Positions 29,695-37,993 of a stretch of DNA of 64,000 nucleotides are shown piece by piece (the stretch's first letter is position 1; every line of letters starts with the position of its first letter). Origin of the DNA: Caenispirillum bisanense (GTDB lineage: Bacteria > Pseudomonadota > Alphaproteobacteria > Rhodospirillales > Rhodospirillaceae); the NCBI RefSeq assembly GCF_039523075.1, contig NZ_BAAAEP010000018.1:1-64000 (forward strand), read 5' to 3'. Made by a program: the position numbers and the translations under genes. Below the pieces are notes generated by a model that saw only the letters and a list, made by a program, of their open reading frames with translations, searched no databases and was not told where the DNA came from.

Positions 29695-30500
29695 GGCGCC
29701 GCCGCCTCTTCCTCGCGCTCCGGCCGGTCGGCGTCGGGCAGGGGGGCGGGCTCGGTGGTGCGGTGGCCGACGCGGCGGTCGGCCTCGGCGGTGAGGGCGT
29801 TCATGCGCGCCTCCAGCTCCGCCCGCAGGTGTTCGATGACGGCGGCGTCGGCGTCGCGCGGCACGATCATCGGCTCGCCCCACACGAACACGCCGCCGCT
29901 GAACGGCAGCGGCACCATGAAGCGGTCCCAGCTGTCGAGCAGCCGGCGGCGGCGGGCGGCGTAGGCGAGCGGGATCACCGGCGCGCCGGACATGCGGGCG
30001 ATGTGGATGACGCCGTCGGTGGCGCGCTGGCGCGGGCCGCGCGGACCATCGGGGGTGATGCCGACGTTCTCGCCGGTCTTCAGCGCCTTCAGCATCACCC
30101 GCAGGGCGCCCGACCCGCCGCGGGTGGACGAGCCGGCGGCGGTGTGGATGCCGAAGTGGCCGACGGTGCGGGCGATCAGCTGGCCGTCGCGGTGCTGCGA
30201 GATCAGCATGTGGATGGGCTGGGAGGCCGGCCACACCTTCGGCATCATCAGCAGGCGGCCATGCCAGAACGACAGGATGAACGGCTTGCCCGCGTTCCAC
30301 ACCGCTTCGGGATGCTGGCGGCCGATCTCCTCCCACCGGCCGGTAGCGAACACCAGGCTGATGTAGCGGGCCGCGAGGCTGCAGAGACGGTCGCGGACGC
30401 GATCGCTCTTCAGGTATTTCTTGATCAAGGCCCCGACGCCGCCACGGCGGTGCCGTTGCTGCGGTTCCCCGTCGGGGGCGGTGGTACGGTGACTGGTCAA
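29688..30500 (-). CDS. DUF374 lysophospholipid acyltransferase-like protein
   Basis: A 270-residue protein of the DUF374 family, a PlsC-like acyltransferase group often encoded next to waaA. Motifs include ILSFWHGRLLMMPKVW (near residue 72), ISQHRDGQLIARTVGHFGI, GSSTRGGSGALRVMLKAL and GITPDGPRGPRQ. There is no classical HX4D but HRDGQ occupies its position. Role in lipid A or core assembly is inferred from the operon. It is the first gene of the operon, and its upstream region is shared with the divergent riboswitch-controlled transporter. Confidence 0.88.
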   Translation of the reverse strand: MTSHRTTAPDGEPQQRHRRGGVGALIKKYLKSDRVRDRLCSLAARYISLVFATGRWEEIGRQHPEAVWNAGKPFILSFWHGRLLMMPKVWPASQPIHMLISQHRDGQLIARTVGHFGIHTAAGSSTRGGSGALRVMLKALKTGENVGITPDGPRGPRQRATDGVIHIARMSGAPVIPLAYAARRRRLLDSWDRFMVPLPFSGGVFVWGEPMIVPRDADAAVIEHLRAELEARMNALTAEADRRVGHRTTEPAPLPDADRPEREEEAAAPC

Positions 30501-30634
30501 GGCCGGACGGCTATCCGTTGCGGACGAACCCGGACCTTACCACGCCGCGCCCGGCGGTCAACGCAAACAGGACGCCACCATCCGCCGGTTGTCCCCCGCG
30601 ACCGCTTGACATCCGCCGCCGAGGGGGTAGTCTT

Positions 30635-30775
30635 TGCCCCGTCATCGGGGAGTAGCCGCCCTCCATTGCGAGAGGGGGCCGCGTCAACAGACTTGGAAAC
30701 CGGCATCGGGAGACTGCCGCTTCCATGGCGCGGACAGGCCGCTCAAGGCGGCCCTGGCGAGACCTTTGACCGGAC
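30635..30775 (+). promoter_or_regulatory. yybP-ykoY (manganese) riboswitch
   Basis: The RNA carries the family's conserved strands in order: GGGGAGTAGC at 30647–30656, GCGTCAACAGACTTGG at about 30681–30696, ACCGGCATC nearby, and the closing GGCGAGACCTTTGACC at about 30756–30771, with GTCA (30641–30644) able to pair with TGAC (30767–30770) as P1. Family members sense Mn2+ and often precede UPF0016 or Mn exporter genes, exactly as here. A GC-rich hairpin (CCGGGC 30797–30802, GCCCGG 30810–30815) follows without a T-run, suggesting control at translation or by Rho rather than intrinsic termination. Confidence 0.9.
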
Positions 30776-30856
30776 GCTTCCGGGGCTTCTATGGGGCCGG
30801 GCGGGGCGCGCCCGGTCATGGGGTTTCAGCCGCCCGGCCCCTCGGAACGGATCGCA

Positions 30857-31417
30857 ATGAACGGCCTACTCGTATCCACCGGCGTCGTGGCGCTGGCGGA
30901 AATCGGCGACAAGACGCAGCTGCTGGCGCTGGTGCTGGCCTGCCGCTGGCGCAAGCCCATTCCCATCATCCTCGGCATCTTCATCGCCACCCTGGCGAAC
31001 CATGCCGCCGCCGCCCTGGTCGGCGTGACGGTGACCGAGTTCCTCGGCCCGCAGACGCTGAAGTGGCTGCTCGGCCTCGGGTTCCTGGCCATGGCGGGGT
31101 GGATGCTGGTGCCCGACAAGCTCGACGAGGCCGAGGGCGAGCCCAAGGCCGCCAAATACGGGCCGTTCCTGGCCACCCTGGTGACCTTCTTCCTGGTGGA
31201 AATCGGCGACAAGACCCAGATCGCCACCGTCGCCCTGGCGGCCGAGTTCCAGAACCTGTGGCTGGTCACGCTCGGCACCACCATCGGCATGATGATCGCC
31301 AACGTGCCGGTGGTGCTGGTCGGCAACAAGGCCGCCGGGCGCATCCCGCTCGGCCTGGTGCGCGGTGTCTCGGCGGCGCTGTTCGCGGTGCTGGGGGTGA
31401 TGGCGCTGGCGTGGTGA
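30857..31417 (+). CDS. UPF0016/GDT1 (TMEM165) family cation transporter
   Basis: A 186-residue membrane protein with six hydrophobic helices and the two family signatures E-x-G-D-K-T/S: ALAEIGDKTQLLALVL near residue 13 and FFLVEIGDKTQIATVAL near residue 113. Members move Mn2+ or Ca2+ across membranes. The start at 30857 begins directly with the first helix; an in-frame extension upstream overlaps the riboswitch expression platform. The yybP-ykoY riboswitch upstream argues for Mn2+ export. It ends 21 bp from the convergent sigma factor gene. Confidence 0.92.
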   Translation: MNGLLVSTGVVALAEIGDKTQLLALVLACRWRKPIPIILGIFIATLANHAAAALVGVTVTEFLGPQTLKWLLGLGFLAMAGWMLVPDKLDEAEGEPKAAKYGPFLATLVTFFLVEIGDKTQIATVALAAEFQNLWLVTLGTTIGMMIANVPVVLVGNKAAGRIPLGLVRGVSAALFAVLGVMALAW

Positions 31418-31438
31418 GGTGGCCGGCGGCTGCCGCCC

Positions 31439-32359
31439 CTACGGCGGCAGCTTGTCCGGGTTGCGGATGAAGATGACGAGGCCGGCGCCGGCCGCTTCCA
31501 CCGTCGCCGGCTCCACCGCCAGCAGGCCATGCAGGCGGCCGTCGCGGCAAATCAGCAGCGCCGGGCGGCCGTTGGCGGTACAGGGGCGAAGGGCGTAGGG
31601 CCCGAACTTGCGCTGGATCCCGCACAGGAACCGCGCCACCCGCCGCCCGCCGACAATGACGTTGAGCGCCGACGCCACCTTGCCGCCGCCGTCGTTCCAC
31701 GCTTCCGCCTCGGCCGTCAGCAGGGCGGTGAGGCCGTCCAGGTCGCCGTCGGCCAGGGCGTGGGCGAAGCGGGCGACCAGCGTTGCGTGGGCGGCGGCGT
31801 CGACGGCGAAACGCGGCGCCTGCTCCCCCAGGCGGCGGCGGGCGCGGCTGACCAGCTGGCGGCAGGCGGTCTCGCTGCGGCCGAGCACGGCGGCGAGGCG
31901 GCCGTAACCGCACTCGAACAGCTCATGCAGCACATAAGCGGCGCGCTCGGCCGGGCTCAGCCGCTCCATCATCAGCAGCAGGGCGAGGGACACCTCCTGC
32001 GCCCGTTCCAGGTGGCGTTCCGGAGGCGGCACCACGGCGTCGTCGTCGCCGGCCGTCTCCACCATCGCCGGTTCCGGCACCCAGGGGCCGACATAGCCGC
32101 CATGGCGACGTGGCGCCGCCTTCAGGCGGTCGAGGCAGAGGCGGGTGCAGGCGGTGACCAGCCACGCCTCGGCATCGCGCACCGGCTCGGCCGCCTCCGT
32201 CGCCGCCCGCTGCCAGCGCAGCCAGCAATCCTGCACCGCGTCGTCGGCATCGGCGCGGGTGCCGAGCATGCGATAGGCGAGGCTCCACAGCCGGCGGCGG
32301 TGGGGCTCGAAGGCGGCGAGCGCCGCCTCCGTCACGGGCAGGGCCGCCGCCTCAGGCAT
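31439..32359 (-). CDS. ECF41-type RNA polymerase sigma factor (SigJ-like)
   Basis: A 306-residue sigma factor. Sigma-2 lies at about residues 12–80 (LWSLAYRMLGTRADADDAVQDCWLRW), sigma-4 at about 125–180 (RLSPAERAAYVLHELFECGYGRLAAVLGRSETA) and a SnoaL-like extension from about 195. The extension bears the two ECF41 hallmarks DGGGK and the terminal NPDKL, which modulate activity in place of a separate anti-sigma factor. The start overlaps the upstream carboxymuconolactone decarboxylase-like gene by 8 bp, the standard ECF41 partner, and the promoter at 32876–32902 matches the ECF41 type. Confidence 0.93.
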   Translation of the reverse strand: MPEAAALPVTEAALAAFEPHRRRLWSLAYRMLGTRADADDAVQDCWLRWQRAATEAAEPVRDAEAWLVTACTRLCLDRLKAAPRRHGGYVGPWVPEPAMVETAGDDDAVVPPPERHLERAQEVSLALLLMMERLSPAERAAYVLHELFECGYGRLAAVLGRSETACRQLVSRARRRLGEQAPRFAVDAAAHATLVARFAHALADGDLDGLTALLTAEAEAWNDGGGKVASALNVIVGGRRVARFLCGIQRKFGPYALRPCTANGRPALLICRDGRLHGLLAVEPATVEAAGAGLVIFIRNPDKLPP

Positions 32360-32822
32360 GGGCGGCGTCGGCCGTCGCCGGCTGATGGCGGTAGGCGGCG
32401 AGGCCCAGCCGGTTCCAGGCGTTGATGGCGGCGATGGTGTAGCTGAGGCGGCTGACGGCGGCGTCGTCGAAGTGGCGGCGCAGCTCCGCCATGGCCGCAT
32501 CGCGGGCAGCCTCGTCCGGGTCGGCGGCGGTGAGGCTTTCGGCCCACGCCAGGGCGGCGCGCTCAGGATCGGTGAACAGCGGGCTGTCGCGCCATGCCGC
32601 CACCGCCTGCAGCCGCTCCTGGGTGTCGCCCTCGGCCAGGGCCTCGCGGCTGTGCATGGCGATGCAGAAGTGGCAGCCGTTCATCTGCGACACCCGCAGG
32701 TCGACCAGATGGCGCAGGCGGGCCGTCACCGCGCCGCCGGTCAGCCTGGCGGACAGGCCGAGCAGCGCCTGCATCAGGTCGGGGGTGAGGGAGGGGTGAT
32801 CGAGAACCATGCGGTTGCCCAT
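32352..32822 (-). CDS. Carboxymuconolactone decarboxylase/AhpD family protein
   Basis: A 156-residue AhpD-like protein with the redox pair and histidine in QMNGCHFCIAMHSREAL (CxxC near residue 50). Members are alkylhydroperoxidase-like thiol enzymes; the ECF41-linked ones have no settled substrate. AAGGAG precedes the ATG at 32822. It is the first gene of the operon with the ECF41 sigma factor and is preceded by the matching promoter, so it is probably the main target of that sigma factor. Confidence 0.92.
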   Translation of the reverse strand: MGNRMVLDHPSLTPDLMQALLGLSARLTGGAVTARLRHLVDLRVSQMNGCHFCIAMHSREALAEGDTQERLQAVAAWRDSPLFTDPERAALAWAESLTAADPDEAARDAAMAELRRHFDDAAVSRLSYTIAAINAWNRLGLAAYRHQPATADAAHA

Positions 32823-32875
32823 GGGGCGTCTCCTTGTCGTCGCGCGGCCGGCGGAATGCCGGCCTCCATTCCAAG

Positions 32876-32902
32876 GACGACGCAGGGGGAGCGGGTGTGA
32901 CA
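32876..32902 (-). promoter_or_regulatory. ECF41-type promoter
   Basis: Read on the minus strand, TGTCACA (32902–32896) is followed after 16 nt by CGTC (32879–32876), about 54 bp upstream of the decarboxylase-like start. As I recall, ECF41 sigma factors recognise TGTCACA and CGTC with this spacing. A second CGTC overlaps at 32882–32879 with 13-nt spacing. Autoregulation of the operon is inferred. Confidence 0.75.
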
Positions 32903-33053
32903 GCGGCGGCGGCAAAAGTCAGACCGCCATGGTCCACCATTGATTTGCCAAAGGCGAGCGTTTACCTCTGGGTGGGACCAAAGGTGGTTTCCTGCTACCT
33001 TCGGTCGATCCTGCCGGCGCGTTGCCGGCTGCCTATGGGGGGAGTTCTGGGGA

Positions 33054-33839
33054 ATGAGCGTTGCCGACATCCTGGTCAAATACCCGACCGTGATGACCAA
33101 CAAGGACTGGCAGAAGAAGAAGGGGCCCTTCGCCAAGCTGGCCGGCAAGACCGGCGTCGGCGAGAGCCTGCAGGCCTGCGAAAAGGCGTGGGCGGCGGTG
33201 GACTGGTCGGTGTTCGATCTCGACCAGACGCGCAAGAAGGGCCGCAAGGCGGTGCGCGATGGCTTCAAGACCGCGCAGGCGGAATACAAGAAGTCGGTGG
33301 AGGGGCTACGCAAGGCGCTGATGGCCGCCAGCGCCGCCGCCGACAAGGCCGCCGCCGGCTTCAAGAAGAACAAGCTGATCCCGAGCAGCGCCACCAAGGC
33401 CGCCGCCGATATCAGCAAGACGGCGCAGCTGATGCTGGTGGCCACCAAGTCCATCGACATGAAGGAGTTCGAGGCCCTGGCGGCGCGGTATGACCGCATC
33501 GACAAGATCAACTCCTACGAGGCGCTGCGCAAGGACAAGGACGTTCTCAAGGACTTCCTGGTGTTCGCCAAGAAGGAGTACTCTCTGGAGAACTACATGT
33601 TCCTGGAGCAGAGCGAGACGACCAAGGTGACGGCGAAGAACGCCCAGGCGGTCTACGACGCCTATATCTCCACCGCATCGAAGTACCAGCTGAACATCAG
33701 CAACAAAGTCCGCAAGGCCTATGAGGACTGCATGGCGCAGCAGGATTGGGGCAGCATGGACGGAGTGATGGAGAAGGTGCGTAACGAGGTCATCGCCAAC
33801 CTGCTCGACACCCTGATCCGCTTCAAGGCCGAGGCCTGA
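33054..33839 (+). CDS. Protein with RGS-like C-terminal domain
   Basis: A 261-residue soluble protein; the ATG at 33054 follows GGGGGGAG/TCTGGGGA. Residues 1–150 are Lys/Ala-rich helices, probably coiled-coil. Residues of about 152–258 follow the order of the eukaryotic RGS fold: YEALRKDKDVLKDFLVFAKK, then EYSLENYMFLE (compare the RGS EYSEEN-x-x-FW), NAQAVYDAYIS, YQLNISNKVR and a final helix pair ending LLDTLIRF. RGS domains in eukaryotes speed GTP hydrolysis by G-alpha. No heterotrimeric G protein is expected here, so any GTPase partner is unknown. The gene precedes dapB by 26 bp. The match is by eye. Confidence 0.65.
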   Translation: MSVADILVKYPTVMTNKDWQKKKGPFAKLAGKTGVGESLQACEKAWAAVDWSVFDLDQTRKKGRKAVRDGFKTAQAEYKKSVEGLRKALMAASAAADKAAAGFKKNKLIPSSATKAAADISKTAQLMLVATKSIDMKEFEALAARYDRIDKINSYEALRKDKDVLKDFLVFAKKEYSLENYMFLEQSETTKVTAKNAQAVYDAYISTASKYQLNISNKVRKAYEDCMAQQDWGSMDGVMEKVRNEVIANLLDTLIRFKAEA

Positions 33840-33865
33840 ACCAACCCGACGGGAGACCCGACCGC

Positions 33866-34672
33866 ATGACCCGCATCATCGTTGCCGGCGCCACCGGCTG
33901 GACCGGCCGTGCCGTGGTGGAGGCCGTGCTGGCCGCCGACGATCTCACCCTGGTGGGCGCCGTGGCGCGTTCCGCCGCCGGGCGCGACCTGGGCGAGGTG
34001 CTGGGCCGCCCGGCTCCCCTCGGCCTGACCGTCGCCGCCACGGTGGAGGAGGCGCTGGCGGCGGCGCCGGCCGACGTGCTCATCGACTACACCAAGCCGG
34101 GGGTGGTGAAGGGGCATGTGCTGGCGGCGGTGGCGCGGGGCGTGGCGGCGGTGGTCGGCACCTCCGGCCTGACGGCGGAGGACTTCGCCGAGATCGACGC
34201 GGCGGCGCGGGCGCAGGGGGTGGGCGTGGTGGCGTCGGGCAACTTCGCCCTGACGGCGGCGCTGCTCAGCCACTTCTCGCTGATCGCGGCGCGGTACATC
34301 GAGCACTTCGAGATCATCGACTACGCCAAGGCCGCCAAGCCCGACGCGCCCTCCGGCACCGCCCGCGAACTGGCGGAGCGCCTGGGCGACGTGCGCCGGC
34401 CGGCGCTGGGCCTGCCGCTCGATCAGGTCACCGGCTCGCGCGAGGCGCGCGGCGGCACCATCAACGGCGTGCAGGTCCACTCGGTCCGCCTGCCGAGCTT
34501 CGCCGCCACCGTCGACGCCCTGTTCACGGTCGGCAATTCGCGCCTGAAGATCACCCACGACGCCGGTGCCGACGCCACCATCTACGCCGACGGCACCCTG
34601 CTGGCGGCGCGGCGGGTGAAGGACGTCTCCGGCGTGGTGCGCGGGCTCGATACCCTGCTGTTCGGCGGCTGA
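33866..34672 (+). CDS. 4-hydroxy-tetrahydrodipicolinate reductase-like protein, atypical
   Basis: A 268-residue DapB-family protein. The NAD(P) site reads VAGATGWTGRAVVE (residues 6–19), and YTKPGVVKGH, VVGTSGLT and SGNFALTAALL follow. The substrate loop is kept as KPDAPSGTARELAERL near residue 160. The catalytic histidine pair that normally precedes it (HHxxKxDAPSGT) is replaced by YAKA. It could be the diaminopimelate/lysine reductase or a related dehydrogenase with a different substrate. It lies 26 bp after the RGS-like gene, probably cotranscribed, and converges on aguB. Confidence 0.8.
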   Translation: MTRIIVAGATGWTGRAVVEAVLAADDLTLVGAVARSAAGRDLGEVLGRPAPLGLTVAATVEEALAAAPADVLIDYTKPGVVKGHVLAAVARGVAAVVGTSGLTAEDFAEIDAAARAQGVGVVASGNFALTAALLSHFSLIAARYIEHFEIIDYAKAAKPDAPSGTARELAERLGDVRRPALGLPLDQVTGSREARGGTINGVQVHSVRLPSFAATVDALFTVGNSRLKITHDAGADATIYADGTLLAARRVKDVSGVVRGLDTLLFGG

Positions 34673-34688
34673 GGGCCGCCGGCGCGGC

Positions 34689-35564
34689 TTACCGCACCGC
34701 CCGGCCGTCGAGCCCCGCCAGCACGCCATACAGGTCGGGCCGGCGGTCGCGGAACAGGCCCCAGGCGGCGCGGTAGGCGCGCACGTCTTCCAGGTCGAAG
34801 GTGGCGGTCAGCACCGTTTCCTCGTTGCGGTCGGCTTCGGCCACCTTGGCGCCGGTGTGGTCGGCGATGAACGACGAGCCGTAGAAGGTGAGGCCGCAAC
34901 TGGCCCCCTGCTCCGCCCCGACGCGGTTGGAGGCCACCAGCGGCATCAGGTTGGCGCCGGCGTGGCCCTGCATCACCCGCTGCCAGTGCGGCATGCTGTC
35001 GATGCTGGCGTCGTGCGGCTCCGACCCGATGGCGGTGGGGTAGAACAGGATCTCGGCGCCCAGCAGGGCCATGGTGCGGGCGCATTCCGGGAACCACTGG
35101 TCCCAGCAGATGCCGCAGCCGATGGTGGCATAGCGCGTCTTGAAGACCTTGAAGCCGGTGTCGCCGGGCGAGAAGTAGTATTTCTCCTCATACCCCGGCC
35201 CCTGCGGGATGTGGCTCTTGCGATAGATGCCGAGGTTGGTGCCGTCCGCATCCAGCACCGCCAGCGAATTGTAGAACGCCTGGCCGCAGCGTTCGTAGAA
35301 GCTGAACGGCAGCACCACCTGCAGTTCCTTCGCCAGCGCCGCGAAACGGGCCAGCACCGCGTTGTCCTCCACCGAGCGGGCGAGGGCGAAGTAGCGCGGG
35401 TCCTGGTCCTTGCAGAAGTAGGGGGTTTCGAACAGTTCCTGCAGCAGGATGATCTGGGCGCCCTGGGCATGGGCCTTGCGGACCATGGCCTCCGCCTTGT
35501 CGAGGGTCTCCTCCGACCCGGTGGCGCAGGCGAACTGGGTGGCGGCGACGGTGACCTTGGTCAT
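34689..35564 (-). CDS. aguB: N-carbamoylputrescine amidase
   Basis: A 291-residue nitrilase-superfamily enzyme that converts N-carbamoylputrescine to putrescine, CO2 and ammonia. The Glu-Lys-Cys triad is visible in LLQELFETPYFC, YRKSHIPQGPGYEEKYYF and IGCGICWDQWFPE. The motifs around it (ATQFAC at the N-terminus, SNRVGAEQG) are those of the plant/bacterial AguB group. It is encoded 59 bp downstream of aguA, so the two form the agmatine-to-putrescine operon. Length fits the family. Confidence 0.95.
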   Translation of the reverse strand: MTKVTVAATQFACATGSEETLDKAEAMVRKAHAQGAQIILLQELFETPYFCKDQDPRYFALARSVEDNAVLARFAALAKELQVVLPFSFYERCGQAFYNSLAVLDADGTNLGIYRKSHIPQGPGYEEKYYFSPGDTGFKVFKTRYATIGCGICWDQWFPECARTMALLGAEILFYPTAIGSEPHDASIDSMPHWQRVMQGHAGANLMPLVASNRVGAEQGASCGLTFYGSSFIADHTGAKVAEADRNEETVLTATFDLEDVRAYRAAWGLFRDRRPDLYGVLAGLDGRAVR

Positions 35565-35623
35565 GGTGTCGGGTGTCCTCGTGTGGCGGATGCGGCGCGC
35601 ATATGGGGCGGCAGGGGCGGCCG

Positions 35624-36640
35624 TCAAGCCTTCGGCTGCTGCTGGGTGATGCAGTGGATGTTGCCGCCGCCGACGGCGACCTCGAAGGCGGGCACCACCA
35701 CCACCTCGCGGTCGGGGAAGGCGGCGCGCAGCACGGCGGCGGCGTCCTTGTCCTCGGGAACGTCGAAGCCCGGCATGACGATGCCGCCGTTGGCGATGTA
35801 GAAATTCACGTAGGACAGCGCCATGCGGTGCCCGCGCACGTCCTGCCGGCGCGGCACCTGCGGCAGGTCGATCACCTCGATCCGGCGGCCCTGGGCGTCG
35901 CGGGCATCGCGCAGGCGGTCGCGGTTGTCGGAGAGCGTCGCGGTGTCGGGGTCGGCGGGGTCGGTGGAGGTGACCATCAGCACCTTGCCGGGCGCGGCGA
36001 AGCAGGCGACGTTGTCGACGTGGCCCTTGGTCTCGTCGTTCTCCAGCCCCTTGCCGAGCCAGATCACCGTCTCGACGCCGAGGAAGGCCTTCAGGTGCGC
36101 CTCGTGGTCCTCGCGCGTCAGGTGGGGGTTGCGTTCGGGGTCGAACAGGCATTCCTCGGTGGTCAGCAGGGTGCCCTGGCCGTCGACATGGACCGAGCCG
36201 CCTTCCAGGATCTGCGGCCCGACGAAGCGGCGGGTGCCGGTGTGGGCGAGGATGCGGCCGGCCAGCCGGGCGTCGTCCTCGAACCCCTGGTAGATCAGCC
36301 CCCAGGCGTTGAAGCCCCAGTCGACGCCGGCCAACTCGCCGTTCGGCCCCTTCAGGAACAGCGGTCCGGTGTCGCGGGTCCAGCTGTCGTTGATGGGCCA
36401 GGCGATCACCTCGATGCCGTCGCCGAGGTGGCGGCGGGCGGTGTCGGCATCCTGCGGCCGCGCCACCATGGTTACCGGCTCGAAGCGGGCGATGGCACGG
36501 GCGACGGCGGCATAGGCATCGTATCCGGCCTGCATGCCGTTGTCCCACGCCTCGCTGCGGCAGGGCCACGCCATCCAGCAGCGGGCGTGCGGCTCGAACT
36601 CTGCCGGCATGCGAAAGCCGAGGTCGGCGGGGGTCTTCAT
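35624..36640 (-). CDS. aguA: Agmatine deiminase
   Basis: A 338-residue guanidino-group-modifying enzyme that hydrolyses agmatine to N-carbamoylputrescine and ammonia. It has MPAEFEPHARCWMAWP at the start, NDSWTRDTGPLFL, the VDWGFNAWG and GGSVHVDGQGTLLTTEECL regions, GHVDNVACF carrying the active-site histidine, and the nucleophilic cysteine near residue 330 in GGGNIHCITQQ. It heads the operon with aguB. Putrescine made here could feed polyamine pools or nitrogen use. Confidence 0.96.
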   Translation of the reverse strand: MKTPADLGFRMPAEFEPHARCWMAWPCRSEAWDNGMQAGYDAYAAVARAIARFEPVTMVARPQDADTARRHLGDGIEVIAWPINDSWTRDTGPLFLKGPNGELAGVDWGFNAWGLIYQGFEDDARLAGRILAHTGTRRFVGPQILEGGSVHVDGQGTLLTTEECLFDPERNPHLTREDHEAHLKAFLGVETVIWLGKGLENDETKGHVDNVACFAAPGKVLMVTSTDPADPDTATLSDNRDRLRDARDAQGRRIEVIDLPQVPRRQDVRGHRMALSYVNFYIANGGIVMPGFDVPEDKDAAAVLRAAFPDREVVVVPAFEVAVGGGNIHCITQQQPKA

Positions 36641-36803
36641 GGGGCGGTGCTCCGCAGCGGTCAGTCACGAGCCGCCAGCCAACCACCGTCCGCCGGGGGC
36701 GGTCAAGGGCCGCCGGAGTGGGGACTCTCGCGCGGGCGTTGATCCCGATGGGGCCTTTGAGGGATAATCAGGCGCCGAATAAGGGGGAGAGGGCCGGCCA
36801 ACG

Positions 36804-37352
36804 ATGCCGGCGCATAGGGACTTGATGGTGACCAGCGACCTGTCTGCAGCCGCGACGCCGCCCAGCGGCCGGGAGTCCGACGACCCCGGCTATGCCGCCA
36901 TGAGCGCCCGCGTGGCCGGCCGCAACATCAACCCGCAAACCCTGCTGGCAACCGATTACCTGAACCATTTCAACGAGATCATCATGCTCCTTGAAATGGT
37001 GCCGGACATGCCGGACATGCTGGAGGACTGCCGCGCCTGGGCACCCAAAAGCTATGCCGACCACTTCCGCGACTCCTCGTTCTCCGACAAGGATCTGGCC
37101 ATCGCGGCCTACGACCACGCGCCGGCCCGCTTCCGCGAGCCCTTCGAGCAGACCATCGGCCAGATGAACGAACTGGTCATGCTGACCATGGACCGCATGG
37201 AAGAGGTGCTGGACGACGCCGACCAGCTGCGCACCCGCGTCAAGACCGCCAGCCGCGCCCTGCAGCGGCTCATCGACGTCGCCAGCGCCATCATCCACGG
37301 CAACGAGGTCGCCCTGCACCAGGACGAGATCGACCAGCTGATGGGCATCTGA
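36804..37352 (+). CDS. Conserved-looking helical protein, unknown function
   Basis: A 182-residue protein from the ATG at 36804; the ATG at 36825 (175 residues) has the closer AGGGA and may be the true start. After a disordered Ser/Pro-rich start there is a mostly helical, acidic protein: NINPQTLLATDYLNHFNEI, LEMVPDMPDMLEDC, YADHFRDSSFSDKDLAIAAY, then helices rich in Met and Leu (QMNELVMLTMDRMEEVL). No signal peptide or membrane helix. The family seems conserved in related alphaproteobacteria, but I cannot name it. A perfect hairpin separates it from the convergent ppa. Confidence 0.75.
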   Translation: MPAHRDLMVTSDLSAAATPPSGRESDDPGYAAMSARVAGRNINPQTLLATDYLNHFNEIIMLLEMVPDMPDMLEDCRAWAPKSYADHFRDSSFSDKDLAIAAYDHAPARFREPFEQTIGQMNELVMLTMDRMEEVLDDADQLRTRVKTASRALQRLIDVASAIIHGNEVALHQDEIDQLMGI

Positions 37353-37406
37353 GCCGCCCGCCCGCCCGCTCGCCGCCGGCTGCGCCCGACACCTGCCCCA
37401 GATGCG

Positions 37407-37440
37407 GAACCGCCCCGGCCGTTGCCGGCCGGGGCGGTTC
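37407..37440. terminator. Bidirectional hairpin between 36804 gene and ppa
   Basis: GAACCGCCCCGGCC (37407–37420) and GGCCGGGGCGGTTC (37427–37440) pair perfectly over 14 bp around a 6-nt loop, between two convergent genes. There is no clear T-run on either side, so termination efficiency is uncertain. Confidence 0.75.
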
Positions 37441-37465
37441 GGTCGTCATGTCAGGGTCGGGCCGC

Positions 37466-37993
37466 TTACTTCTTGGCGGCTTCGATGCCCTTCTGGATCA
37501 GCTCGGCGGCCTGCTTGGCGTCGCCCCAGCCGAGGATCTTCACCCACTTGCCTTCTTCCAGGTCCTTGTAGTGGGCGAAGAAGTGCTCGATCTGGCGCAG
37601 CTCGGTCTGGCGCACGTCGCCGAAGTTCAGCACGTTGTCGTGGTAGGGGTGCAGCTTGGTGTGCGGCACGCCGAGGATCTTCTCGTCCTTGCCGGCCTCG
37701 TCTTCCATGAACAGCACGCCGATCGGACGGGTGCGCATGACCGAGCCGACGGCCACCGGCATGCGGCCCAGCACCATCACGTCCACCGGATCGCCGTCTT
37801 CGGACAGGGTGTGCGGGATGAAGCCGTAGTTGCACGGGTAGTGCATGGCGGTGTGCAGGAAGCGGTCCACGTACATGGCGCCGGATTCCTTGCACACTTC
37901 GTACTTCACCGGATCGCTGCGCAGCGGGATCTCGATGACCACGTTCACATCCCACGGAGCGTCCTTACCGACGGGAATCTTGCTGATGTCCAT
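37466..37993 (-). CDS. ppa: Inorganic pyrophosphatase
   Basis: A 175-residue family I soluble pyrophosphatase, which hydrolyses PPi and drives biosynthetic reactions. It contains YEVCKESGAMYVDRFL, MHYPCNYGFIPHTL and the Mg-binding signature DGDPVDVMVLG near residue 66, then KDEKILGVP and HFFAHYKDLE. Length matches the bacterial hexameric enzyme. It is monocistronic, divergent from murJ across about 275 bp. Confidence 0.97.
   Translation of the reverse strand: MDISKIPVGKDAPWDVNVVIEIPLRSDPVKYEVCKESGAMYVDRFLHTAMHYPCNYGFIPHTLSEDGDPVDVMVLGRMPVAVGSVMRTRPIGVLFMEDEAGKDEKILGVPHTKLHPYHDNVLNFGDVRQTELRQIEHFFAHYKDLEEGKWVKILGWGDAKQAAELIQKGIEAAKK

Noticed and set aside
31429..31451. GCTGCCGCC/GGCGGCAGC hairpin between the UPF0016 gene and the sigma factor
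   Set aside because: It overlaps the sigma factor's 3' coding end and has no T-run; such GC-rich stems arise often by chance here.
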